From the NCBI GenBank assembly GCA_004352715.1, contig SCFE01000014.1:1092757-1156756 (forward strand): DNA of 64,000 bases, given 5' to 3'. The stretch's first letter is position 1, and the number at the start of each line of letters is the position of its first letter. Of the stretch, positions 21,299 through 31,604 are shown in pieces. The notes under the pieces were generated by a model. That model was not told where the DNA came from, did no database searches, and saw only the letters and a program-made list of their open reading frames with translations. The translations under genes were made by a program, and so were the position numbers. The stretch is from Hofstenia miamia (lineage: Eukaryota > Xenacoelomorpha > Acoela).

Positions 21299-22133
21299 AT
21301 CTCAAGAGACTGAAATCAGTGTGTAGTTTTGAATTGGAACAATATGACTATCTAACAGATCAAAGAAGGGTACCCAAGGAACGGTTTAGGATAAATTTTA
21401 TATGCTCTTTTTGTCAATGATATTATAAGTGACGTCAATAATTCTGAAATTTACCGACGACTCATGCTTAGTAAAATCAGACAAAATGATTTTAATGTAA
21501 AACAAGAATCTACAATCTAGGAAATTACTTCAACATAAACAAATTAATAAAAAATTTTGATAAACCGCAGTTTATTATTTCTTCATCTAATTTTGTTAAG
21601 AATCTACAACAACATATTGAGCTTCAAATAAAAAAAGTCATTGCGTTAAATATCAAGGTGTTGAAATAAATTAAATGTTAAATTTCGATTCATTTGCGCA
21701 AAATAAAATTAGGAAAATGGTAACTGGAATAAAATATACTTATCATTTAAGAAAATTTTCATTTGAATATCAACAACATTTTGGTAATATTTTTAGTTTT
21801 TCCCATTTAAACGACTGTTCATTTTTATAATTACAATCTTGCACTTAAAAGATGTAAACATTGGCTTTAAATACTTTAAGTTTTTCCAAAGGCATTATAG
21901 GAGATCCGAGTATGGCACTAAATATAATATTTGGCTCCCTCTTACCAAATTCAATTACAAGCTCTAGGCATTTAATTTAGATAAAAAGCAAAATGTCCAT
22001 CACTAATATTTCTCAATTGTTATTTAAAATTAATTAGTCGTTCACACACCTTGAACTGAGAAATATTTAAACACATTTGTAGTTTGCAAAATTTATTAAT
22101 TTTATGTTTTTACCCAATGCATTGCCTTGACTC
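21299..22133 (+). mobile_element. Strongly decayed CR1 3' half (copy E)
   Basis: Residual similarity to CR1 ORF2 from the region before motif B (a VPKE-like remnant of GVPQG at about 21369) through FVNDII-like (about 21410), NLPTTHA/ADDSCL-like and LNFDSFAQNKI-like stretches. It ends with the family's 3' signature ATTGCCTTGACTC before the (TTA)n tail. It is riddled with stops and indels and is the oldest CR1 copy here. Confidence 0.65.
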
Positions 22134-22142
22134 TTATTATTA

Positions 22143-22180
<38 letters not shown>
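22134..22180. repeat. (TTA)n tract shared by a CR1 tail and an RLE LINE end
   Basis: The ATT/TTA repeat closes the CR1 remnant on its left. On its right it abuts the 3' terminus of the minus-strand RLE LINE (GCATCTCACAGC...), so both elements end in the same tract. Confidence 0.85.
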
Positions 22181-22308
22181 GCATCTCACAGCTTCATGCT
22201 GGTATCCCTCTCAGCTCGGGGAACTCACCAGTTCCCAGGGAGTCTGAGAGCTTTCCTCAGGACTCTAGCTGTTCCTAACAATGCTGCCTTCTGTGCTACT
22301 GCTCCTCT

Positions 22309-22820
22309 TCACTTTGGTACTCCCAACTCCTCCAAGTATCTCTTATGCTTCTTACTCACTGCTCCTAGTGCGCCTACTACTACCGGGACTACTTCAACTT
22401 TCTTTAACTTCCACAGCCTTTCTATTTCCTCTGCTAACTCTCTGTACTTGTCTATCTTCTCTTTCTCCTTGCTTTCTACATTTCTGTCCTTTGGTACTGC
22501 TATGTCTATCACTGTTCCTAATCTTTTCTCTTTGTCTACCACTACTATGTCTGGCCTCCGTGCTTCTATCACTTTGCTCGTCTGTATGTTGAAATCCCAC
22601 AGTATCTTAACCTTCTCATTTTCTATGACGCCCTGTGGCTTGTGCTCATACCACTTGTCTCCTGCTTCTAACCCATGCTGCCTGCTCAAACTCCAGTGTA
22701 CCATTCTTCCCACCTTGTCATGCCTGAACTTATACTAATTCTGTGCCAACTTCTCACACCCTGCTATCAGATGATCTACTGTCTCCGCCTCTTTCTTACA
22801 TAGCCTACACTTATCACTTA
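22309..22820 (-). pseudogene. RLE LINE C-terminus: CCHC finger and restriction-like endonuclease
   Basis: CRLCKKEAETVDHLIAGC (about 22758-22811) is a C-x2-C-x7-H-x4-C finger. Next come WYEHKPQGVIENEKVKILWD, then EARRPDIVVVDKEKRLGT and VIDIAVPKD. The R-P-D followed by a downstream D is the PD-x-D-type nuclease core of R2-like elements. The C-terminus is helical (KEKEKIDKYRELAEEIERLW) and ends LEELGVPKW. A TAG (about 22734-22736) lies between EKLAQN and YKFRHDK. Copy 4 at 55.7 kb has a Glu codon there and reads through. In an active element the domain nicks target DNA to prime reverse transcription. Confidence 0.86.
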
Positions 22821-23634
22821 CTTCTACTCTTCTGTCTATATGCTTCTTCACCCAGTTTGTTCTTATTGCTTGCTCCTGTGCTGCCATTATCAGTGCTTCT
22901 GTTTCTCTCTTCAGTCCTGCCTTCTTTAACCACTTGTTGCTCTCTTCTCTGTCACACTTTTCTGTGTTCCTCCAGTATTCTCCATGCATTGCCTTCTGCC
23001 TATACCTTGTTTGTCTCTCTGATTCCATCCTACTCTGGTATACCTTCTTTCCTTCACTCTCAGTTCTTATCTTCCTTAACTCCTTAGTGACCTCCAGTAT
23101 TGACCCTCTAGGTTGTGCTTCTACATACTCCTTTAGCCCTAGTGCTTCTGCTTCTACAGTTTCCTCCACACTTAGCAGTCCTTTCCCTCCTTTATGCCTT
23201 GCCATGTACAACCTATCCACATCTCCATTTAGGTTGAAAGCCCTCTCTGCTGCTAGTACCTTCCTTGTCTCTCTGTCTAGCTCCCTAAGTTCATTCTTGT
23301 TCCATCTAACTATTCCTGCCGAATATCTCAACACTGGTATCGCCCATGTATTAATTGCTTTTATACTATTCTGCCCATTCAATGCTGACTTCTGTAGTAT
23401 CTTCCTTATTCTCCTCTTGTATTCTTTCCTTAGCCTCATCTTCATTTCCTCGTGATCTGTTCTATCTTTCTCTATCACACCTAAGTACTTGTACCCCTCT
23501 TTGACTTCCTCAATCTTATCTCCGCTGCTTGTCCTTAAACCATCCCCATCCATACACTTACCTCTACTCATTGTAACTGCCGCACACTTTCCTAATCCAA
23601 ACTCCAACCCTGAATCTCTGCTTGCCTTCTCCAA
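22735..23634 (-). CDS. RLE LINE: RT thumb/linker region through CCHC finger
   Basis: An open frame of 299 codons. It starts within RT just after the YMDD block (EKASRDSGLEFGLGKCAA), continues through GYKYLGVIEKDRTDHEEM and the arginine/lysine-rich KEYKRRIRKILQKSALNG. Then come a conserved NTWAIPVLRYSAGI region, RLYMARHKGGKGLLSVEE, and the CCHC finger before a stop. The Met start is arbitrary, since the protein is continuous with RT upstream across a short insertion at about 23630. No catalytic site is inside except the finger. Confidence 0.8.
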   Translation of the reverse strand: MEKASRDSGLEFGLGKCAAVTMSRGKCMDGDGLRTSSGDKIEEVKEGYKYLGVIEKDRTDHEEMKMRLRKEYKRRIRKILQKSALNGQNSIKAINTWAIPVLRYSAGIVRWNKNELRELDRETRKVLAAERAFNLNGDVDRLYMARHKGGKGLLSVEETVEAEALGLKEYVEAQPRGSILEVTKELRKIRTESEGKKVYQSRMESERQTRYRQKAMHGEYWRNTEKCDREESNKWLKKAGLKRETEALIMAAQEQAIRTNWVKKHIDRRVEVSDKCRLCKKEAETVDHLIAGCEKLAQN

Positions 23635-24420
23635 TGTCTCTGCTTGCCTTCTCTAACATCTTCCTTGAGCTTGCATACATCTTCAGGTCGTCCATGTACC
23701 ACTGGTGACTCACTGCTCTACCATTCTTCTCCAACTTATACCCTATACCTGTCTCTTTTAACTTTTCTGTAATAGGGATTAAGCTAACTACAAACAATAG
23801 TGGTGCTAAGCTGGAATATGCCTTGTCTAATCCTCAACCTTTACCCGTCTATCTCAGTCTGTAACTTTTCCATCTCCCTCTCTAGAAACTCAACCCATTT
23901 CCGTGAAACTCCATTTGCATCTAACATCTTCAAAACCCACCTATGTGATAAGCTGTCATATGCCTTCCTGTAATCTATCAATGCCATTGCTAAGTTTGTC
24001 TTCCTTCTTCTACAATTCTCCACCACTGCCTGGTCTATCAACAACTGATCTTTGCATCCTCTCGTTTTTGTCCTGCATCCCTTTTGTTCCTCTGGTATCA
24101 ACTTATTTTCTCTAAGTAACATGCCAGCCTGCTTGAAATTACCAAAGTTGGAAATTTCCAAGTTGTTGGCAGACAAGTTGCTTGCCTAACTACCTTTCTT
24201 TGGGTCCATCTGTATCAGAAATTTCTTTCCCACTACCATCCACTTTGGACACCCACTCACCACGCACTCCTCTAATGCTACTGTTAGTCTCTCATGATCA
24301 CTTGTTAGCTTCTTCAGCAAATACCAATGTACCTCATCTCTGCCTGGTGCCTTCCAGTTCTTCATCTTCTTTAGCGCCTCCTTCAGCTTTGCAGTTGTGA
24401 TTACTTCTTCTTCTATCACT
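23564..24420 (-). pseudogene. RLE LINE reverse transcriptase, block copy 1
   Basis: From right to left: KMKNWKAPGRDEVHWYLLKK and PKWMVVGKKFLIQM (24186-24420), then [20 protein letters not shown], motif A region [17 protein letters not shown] (23841-24176), then FVVSLIPITEKLKETG and WYMDDLKMYASSRKML with YMDD near 23690 (23564-23797). A stop separates the motif A part from the YMDD part, and motif B is largely missing between them (QTEIDG* to RQGIFQ-like), so this RT is inactive. A short repeat of SRKMLEKASRD coding sequence occurs at about 23625-23655. Confidence 0.82.
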
Positions 24421-25490
24421 GTTACCATTCTTTCCTCTTTGTCTACCACTACTATGTCTGGCCTTCGTGCTTTTATCATCTGTATGTTGAAGTCCCAAAG
24501 TATCTTAATCTTCTCATTCTCTATGACACTCCAAGGCTTATGCTCATACACATTATATCTGGCTCTAGTTCATGCTGCCAACATAAGCCCCAGTGCACAA
24601 TTCATCCCAATATGTCACTACTTCCCAACACCTGCTATCAAATGATCTACTGTCTCCAACTCTCTCCTACATAATCTACACTTATCAATTACCACAGATC
24701 TTTAGTCTATATGCTTCTTCACCCAGTTGTCTTTATTGCTTGCTCCTGTGCTGCCATTATCAATATTTCTGTTTCCCTCTTTATTCCTGCTTTTTTAGTC
24801 ACATTGTTTTTAGCATGAAGTTGCTTGCCTCACTTTCTTCCTTTAGATATTCTGTATGAGAACTGTCTCTCCCACACCATCCACACTGAGCACTCACTAC
24901 ACACTCCTATAATTCTGCTGCTAGTCTCTCATGAACACTTTTCAACCAATATACATGTATCTCATCTTGGCCTGATGCTTTAGTTCTTCATCGTTCTTTA
25001 CAGCATACTGCTTTTTCTTGCCTGGATTCCTGCATCTGCTAACTCTCTATCTCTACCTCTGGTACGTTAGTTCGATATATACTATCCCAGAATTTCACTG
25101 CATCCTCTCCTGCTCTAGCTGTAGCCTTTTCTCCAGCATCTAGTTTTCTGTAGAATCTTCGACTTTCTGTCTCAAACTTCATATTATCCCTTACCAGCTT
25201 TGCCGTGCCATATTATTCCTCTTCTTCTCTGCATTTGCAATTAACCTCTGCTTAATCTTATCTCTTTCTGTTTCTATTTTTCTCACTTCGCTACCCTACG
25301 CTTACCCTGTACTGCCTTAATTGTTTTGATCTTACAGATTTGCAGCTTGATTTAGTCAGTTTATGCTCAATTCTTTTCTTCCATGCTGCTTTTTGTCTCT
25401 CTTAGCTTTTTGTTTTTTGTATTTTTCATGTCTATACCAACATTTTCAGCACCCTCATTCACTTGCATACAGTAACTTACTTTCCTTTGT
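24421..25490 (-). pseudogene. Out-of-order RLE LINE fragments upstream of RT
   Basis: Reading leftward from 25490: an N-terminal coiled, basic region (DMKNTKNKKLRETKSSMEEK, then QKEIRLSRG with stops). Next is a decayed RT-start fragment (AKMRYMYIG, FMRD) at about 24830-25000. Then a decayed finger region (WQHRSKQ, EEAYR) at about 24650-24790, then MYEHKPWSVIENEKIKIL and KARRPDIVVVDKEERMVTVI (24420-24551), which is endonuclease sequence. The last piece joins in frame to EEEVITTAKLKEALKK, the RT start. Endonuclease coding upstream of RT is the reverse of the normal order and shows recombination between copies. Confidence 0.75.
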
Positions 25491-25499
25491 GATAATCCT

Positions 25500-25990
25500 A
25501 ACATTTACAAAGATACAAAAAGTTTAAGTCAAATATTTGTTATAAATAATAACTCATGAGGATACAAACAAATTTTGGTAACAGAGCAATAACTGAAATT
25601 GCAAGTTAAATATATAGAAAACAGGTTGGTCAAACGGATAATTTCAAGGAACATACAAATTTCCAAAAACTTTCAAAATTCAGAGTCACATTGAAGTAGT
25701 CGTGATTGTTCTTTGAAAATCTCTTTAAGTGTTGATGGTAATTTTGATCACCTTTTTTCATAACTGCACGTCAACTTACATGTTTTCTCTGACAACAATT
25801 TTGATATTTTAGTTGAAATGTGTTAGTAAAGCAATGGATAAATGCAAATAGTGATGAGCCAAACTGAATTCAAAGTATTCATTGTATATGTACACTTCAC
25901 ATACATCGGTGCATATTCTAAATATTGTATGTTTACAATACCCATAAACCATTATACACACATATATATATATATACAGATAGTTAAATA

Positions 25991-26025
<35 letters not shown>

Positions 26026-27996
26026 TAAAAATAATAATTATTTGAATAGGACGACAATAAATAGATTTGCAATCAACTACACTAAATATTAAATAATCTT
26101 ATTACATACACTTAATATAAATTTAAAGTAATCATACTTTGGCGATTGAATAATTTACACTTTGTTCTATCTTATATATATATATTGCCTCGCAATTTTT
26201 TATTCTGTTTTAAATTGTTAAAAGTTTTAAATTGATCTTAATTAGTTTGATGGTAAATCTTTTAAACTTAGATGACTTCTTAGATGTTCATTAATCTTAT
26301 TACCAGATGTCTATTAGTTTTGCCAATACAGGATTTATCCCAATCATCACATGTGTATTAGGAAACTAGGGTTGAAACTAATTTTTTGGGATATCGTATT
26401 TCTTACGAGCATATCTTTTATTATAAATGATGTAAACATAGGGTTCATTTTAGTAATTTTAGCCTTGCATTAATTCTTCTCTCTCGTTTTTTGAATTTCT
26501 CAACTTAGTCAGTTAGGTTCGTATTTTGAATATCTTAATGGTTTCATTTGCTGTTATCTTTTTGAAATAGGTGATCTGAGAATTTTTCTAAGTATTATGA
26601 GAATATCCATTCTGTTCTAAGATGTAAATATTTGGTGAAAGGCATTAATTGCATGTTCATATGTCGAACATTTTATATGTTCGATCAAATAAGCCCTTAA
26701 TAGTACTCAAATCATCCGATATACTGCAAATAGAGCTATATGGGATATTCAATCCTGAATTTTTTTTTATATGCTTGTTTCATATAATGTGTTAAAATTA
26801 TAAACAAACATCTAGAAATGTGAAATTGTTTTCCTTTTTATCTTACTTTGCGAATTATATTTCTGAAACTTAGTTCTTAAGATTTTCTAAGAAAATGTTT
26901 GTTGTAAATGAATAAATTTTGGCAATAATTTATTTTGGACTTTTTCTTTGAAACTTTCTTAATTTAAAAAAAAATTCTTTTAAGAAGAACTTGCAATTTT
27001 ATTTTGATTCACAAAAACAACAATAGAATTCAACAAAAATAATTAAAAAAATGGTAGTTAACTTTGAATACGATTCTCTCAGAAACTTGATTTGATTTAA
27101 TCTGACTCCGAGCGCCTCATATAACCCAAAGACATTTCAAAAAGCACCTCGGAAGTCTTTGCTTTTAAGAGTTCTACCTCAATTGCTATTAAGACTTTGG
27201 TCATTGAAAAACATAAATAAATATATATATATATATAGTATATATATATATATAGTATATATATATATAGTATATATATATATATAAGGCAATACTCAAT
27301 CAAAGATTGTAATGTTAAATAATTTTATATCAGCAATAGAAAGCATTTATGACTAACAGCATGCTTTTTGAAGCAAGATGAAAGTAACTGGTTGTTAACG
27401 CATTCGATATTGTGTTAAAAAGCTAGCAGTATATTTTTCTTCCCATTACTAATTGACCCATCCAGTTTATACCTATATATGATTCGTACTAGGATAATAA
27501 TCGGCATGGAATTTCAAAAACGAACACTATTTATTTTTATTGTTTTTTGTTGGATTTCTTAATTGAAAACGTAAAAATGTGTGTGTTATGACTCTTTACA
27601 TGCACTGGAATTATAGTGAGGTATTATATTTACATTTCAAGTGTTTAGGGAAGTGATCCAAATTCAATTCGTTAACAACACCATTAACAAATAGTGTTTT
27701 ACGTTAACATGACCGTAAACCAAATCGTTAACTTACACTCAAAATAAATTCGCTAAAGCTGATGTTTACGTTAAAGCAGGTGTGTGTTTCCGCAAATGTT
27801 ATTACAAATAACTTTGACACATTTAGGTTCTGCATATTTCTTCAAATATATCTATGCAAATCAATTTATTAAGCGTATGCAGGCATTTGAAGCTAGAATT
27901 GTTGTTTACGGTGCATTTTCACTTATTAACGTATTGAATTTGGATCACTTCCCTTACTAGGTGAAAACGATATAAAAATTTCTCAATTCCCTTGAT
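25500..27996. repeat. Block copy 1, right part (repeated at about 34209-37522)
   Basis: Non-coding AT-rich DNA following the RLE LINE. Apart from small indels and the TA tracts it is the same as the right part of block copy 3. It includes a (TA)n tract near 25954-26022, another with TAG interruptions near 27212-27285, and a Harbinger-like MITE. It ends at a 1000-N gap at ...CCCTTGAT, which equals position 37522 in copy 3. Confidence 0.88.
27648..27953. mobile_element. PIF/Harbinger-like MITE, 306 bp
   Basis: Terminal inverted repeats GGGAAGTGATCCAAATTCAA continue to about 27 bp with one mismatch. A TTA duplication lies at 27645-27647 and 27954-27956. The interior is rich in GTTAACG/CGTTAAC. 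No coding capacity. The same element is at 37175-37480 in block copy 3. Confidence 0.85.
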
Positions 27997-28996
27997 NNNN
28001 NNNNNNNNNNNNNNNNNNNNNNNNNNNNNNNNNNNNNNNNNNNNNNNNNNNNNNNNNNNNNNNNNNNNNNNNNNNNNNNNNNNNNNNNNNNNNNNNNNNN
28101 NNNNNNNNNNNNNNNNNNNNNNNNNNNNNNNNNNNNNNNNNNNNNNNNNNNNNNNNNNNNNNNNNNNNNNNNNNNNNNNNNNNNNNNNNNNNNNNNNNNN
28201 NNNNNNNNNNNNNNNNNNNNNNNNNNNNNNNNNNNNNNNNNNNNNNNNNNNNNNNNNNNNNNNNNNNNNNNNNNNNNNNNNNNNNNNNNNNNNNNNNNNN
28301 NNNNNNNNNNNNNNNNNNNNNNNNNNNNNNNNNNNNNNNNNNNNNNNNNNNNNNNNNNNNNNNNNNNNNNNNNNNNNNNNNNNNNNNNNNNNNNNNNNNN
28401 NNNNNNNNNNNNNNNNNNNNNNNNNNNNNNNNNNNNNNNNNNNNNNNNNNNNNNNNNNNNNNNNNNNNNNNNNNNNNNNNNNNNNNNNNNNNNNNNNNNN
28501 NNNNNNNNNNNNNNNNNNNNNNNNNNNNNNNNNNNNNNNNNNNNNNNNNNNNNNNNNNNNNNNNNNNNNNNNNNNNNNNNNNNNNNNNNNNNNNNNNNNN
28601 NNNNNNNNNNNNNNNNNNNNNNNNNNNNNNNNNNNNNNNNNNNNNNNNNNNNNNNNNNNNNNNNNNNNNNNNNNNNNNNNNNNNNNNNNNNNNNNNNNNN
28701 NNNNNNNNNNNNNNNNNNNNNNNNNNNNNNNNNNNNNNNNNNNNNNNNNNNNNNNNNNNNNNNNNNNNNNNNNNNNNNNNNNNNNNNNNNNNNNNNNNNN
28801 NNNNNNNNNNNNNNNNNNNNNNNNNNNNNNNNNNNNNNNNNNNNNNNNNNNNNNNNNNNNNNNNNNNNNNNNNNNNNNNNNNNNNNNNNNNNNNNNNNNN
28901 NNNNNNNNNNNNNNNNNNNNNNNNNNNNNNNNNNNNNNNNNNNNNNNNNNNNNNNNNNNNNNNNNNNNNNNNNNNNNNNNNNNNNNNNNNNNNNNN
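27997..28996. other. Assembly gap of exactly 1000 N
   Basis: Separates block copies 1 and 2. The round length suggests a placeholder rather than a measured distance. Confidence 0.95.
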
Positions 28997-30604
28997 TCTA
29001 TTACTCCTAAGTAATTGCTCCCCTCTTTGACTTCCTCAATCTTATCTCCGCTGCTTGTCCTTAAACCATCCCCATCCATACACTTACCTCTACTCATTGT
29101 AACTGCCGCACACTTTCCTAATCTAAATTCTAACCCTGAATTTCTGCTTGCCTTCTCTAATATTTTCACTGCAACATCTTTCTTGAGCTTGCAGACATCT
29201 TCAGGTCGTCCATGTACCACAGGTGACTCACTGCTCTACCATTCTTCTCCAACTTATACCCTATACCTGTCTCTTTTAACTTTTCTGTAATAGGGATTAA
29301 GCTAACTACAAACAATAGTGGTGCTAAGCTGGAATATGCCTTGTCTAATCCTCAACCTTTACCCGTCTATCTCAGTCTGTAACTTTTCCATCTCCCTCTC
29401 TAGAAACTCAACCCATTTCCGTGAAACTCCATTGGCATCTAACATCTTCAAAACCCACCTATGTGATAAGCTGTCATATGCCTTCCTGTAATCTATCAAT
29501 GCCATTGCTAAGTTTGTCTTCCTTCTTCTACAATTCTCCACCACTGCCTGGTCTATCAACAACTGATCTTTGCATCCTCTCGTTTTTGTCCTGCATCCCT
29601 TTTGTTCCTCTGGTATCAACCTATTTTCTCTAAGTAACATGCCAGCCTGCTTGAAATTACCGAAGTTGGAAATTTCCAAGTGGTTGGCAGACAAGTTGCT
29701 TGCCTAACTACCTTTCTTTGGGCCCATCTGTATCAGAAATTCCTTTCCCACTACCATCCACTTTGGACACCCACTCACCACGCACTCCTCTAATGCTACT
29801 GTTAGTCTCTCATGATCACTTGTTAGCTTCTTCAGCAAATACCAATGTACCTCATCTCTGCCTGGCGCCTTCCAGTTCTTCATCTTCTTTAGAGCCTCCT
29901 TCAGCTTTGCAGTTGTGATTACTTCTTCTTCTACCACTACTATGTCTGGCCTTGGTGCCTTTATCATCTGTATGTTGAAGTCCCAAATTATCTTAATCTT
30001 CTCATTCTCTATGACACTCCAAGGCTTATGCTCATACACATTATATCTGGCTCTAGTTCATGCTGCCAACATAAGCCCCAGTGCACAATTCATCCCAATA
30101 TGTCACTACTTCCCAACACCTGCTATCAAATGATCTACTGTCTCCAACTCTTTCCTACATAATCTACACTTATCAATTACCACAGATCTTTTGTCTATAT
30201 GCTTCTTCACCCAGTTGTCTTTATTACTTGCTCCTGTGCTGCCATTATCAATATTTCTGTTTCCCTCTTTATTCCTGCTTTTTTAGTCACATTGTTTTTA
30301 GCATGAAATTGCTTGCCTCACTTTCTTCCTTTAGATATTCTGTATGAGAACTGTCTTTCCCACACCATCCACACTGAGCACTCACTACACACTCCTATAA
30401 TTCTGCTGCTAGTCTCTCATGAACACTTTTCAACCAATATACATGTATCTCATCTTGGCCTGATGCCTTTAGTTCTTCATCGTTCTTTACAGCATACTGC
30501 TTTTTCTTGTCTGGATTCCTGCATCTGCTAACTCTCTATCTCTACCTCTGGTACTTTAGTTCGATATATACTATCCCAGAATTTCACTGCATCCTCTCCT
30601 GTCT
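28997..30604 (-). mobile_element. RLE LINE fragment, block copy 2
   Basis: Same sequence as 32188-33795 and close to 23480-25100. It holds the RT region ([20 protein letters not shown] and [17 protein letters not shown] at 29359-29694) and the chimeric endonuclease-to-RT frame at 29704-30039, where a deletion of about 30 bases shortens RPDIVVVDKEERMVTVI to RPDIVVV before EEEVITTAK. Bounded on both sides by 1000-N gaps. Confidence 0.85.
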
Positions 30605-31604
30605 NNNNNNNNNNNNNNNNNNNNNNNNNNNNNNNNNNNNNNNNNNNNNNNNNNNNNNNNNNNNNNNNNNNNNNNNNNNNNNNNNNNNNNNNNNNNNNNN
30701 NNNNNNNNNNNNNNNNNNNNNNNNNNNNNNNNNNNNNNNNNNNNNNNNNNNNNNNNNNNNNNNNNNNNNNNNNNNNNNNNNNNNNNNNNNNNNNNNNNNN
30801 NNNNNNNNNNNNNNNNNNNNNNNNNNNNNNNNNNNNNNNNNNNNNNNNNNNNNNNNNNNNNNNNNNNNNNNNNNNNNNNNNNNNNNNNNNNNNNNNNNNN
30901 NNNNNNNNNNNNNNNNNNNNNNNNNNNNNNNNNNNNNNNNNNNNNNNNNNNNNNNNNNNNNNNNNNNNNNNNNNNNNNNNNNNNNNNNNNNNNNNNNNNN
31001 NNNNNNNNNNNNNNNNNNNNNNNNNNNNNNNNNNNNNNNNNNNNNNNNNNNNNNNNNNNNNNNNNNNNNNNNNNNNNNNNNNNNNNNNNNNNNNNNNNNN
31101 NNNNNNNNNNNNNNNNNNNNNNNNNNNNNNNNNNNNNNNNNNNNNNNNNNNNNNNNNNNNNNNNNNNNNNNNNNNNNNNNNNNNNNNNNNNNNNNNNNNN
31201 NNNNNNNNNNNNNNNNNNNNNNNNNNNNNNNNNNNNNNNNNNNNNNNNNNNNNNNNNNNNNNNNNNNNNNNNNNNNNNNNNNNNNNNNNNNNNNNNNNNN
31301 NNNNNNNNNNNNNNNNNNNNNNNNNNNNNNNNNNNNNNNNNNNNNNNNNNNNNNNNNNNNNNNNNNNNNNNNNNNNNNNNNNNNNNNNNNNNNNNNNNNN
31401 NNNNNNNNNNNNNNNNNNNNNNNNNNNNNNNNNNNNNNNNNNNNNNNNNNNNNNNNNNNNNNNNNNNNNNNNNNNNNNNNNNNNNNNNNNNNNNNNNNNN
31501 NNNNNNNNNNNNNNNNNNNNNNNNNNNNNNNNNNNNNNNNNNNNNNNNNNNNNNNNNNNNNNNNNNNNNNNNNNNNNNNNNNNNNNNNNNNNNNNNNNNN
31601 NNNN
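30605..31604. other. Assembly gap of exactly 1000 N
   Basis: Separates block copies 2 and 3. (ATT)n resumes immediately after it. Confidence 0.95.

Larger units (their letters stand above)
22181..25490 (-). mobile_element. RLE-type LINE (R4/Dong-like), block copy 1, composite
   Basis: Encodes, from right to left, a decayed N-terminal region, RT, a CCHC finger and a restriction-like endonuclease, with the 3' end at the (TTA)n tract. The domain order RT, CCHC, PD-x-D endonuclease marks the R2/R4/NeSL group. TAA-repeat insertion is a property of Dong in the R4 clade, so R4 is my best placement (inference). The right part contains out-of-order fragments, including a second finger-endonuclease fragment upstream of RT. 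Confidence 0.85.

Noticed and set aside
22127-23455. Plus-strand Ser/Leu-rich frames across the RLE LINE (and equivalents at 29-34 and 55-56 kb)
   Set aside because: Antisense shadows of the minus-strand RT, finger and endonuclease.
25809-26072. Frames made of Tyr/Ile repeats near (TA)n tracts (also 27097, 34517, 36624, 60201)
   Set aside because: Translations of TA microsatellites.
27997-28996. Long frames covering N gaps (for example 27919-29220 and 30507-31703)
   Set aside because: Open only because N has no stops. No sequence evidence inside.
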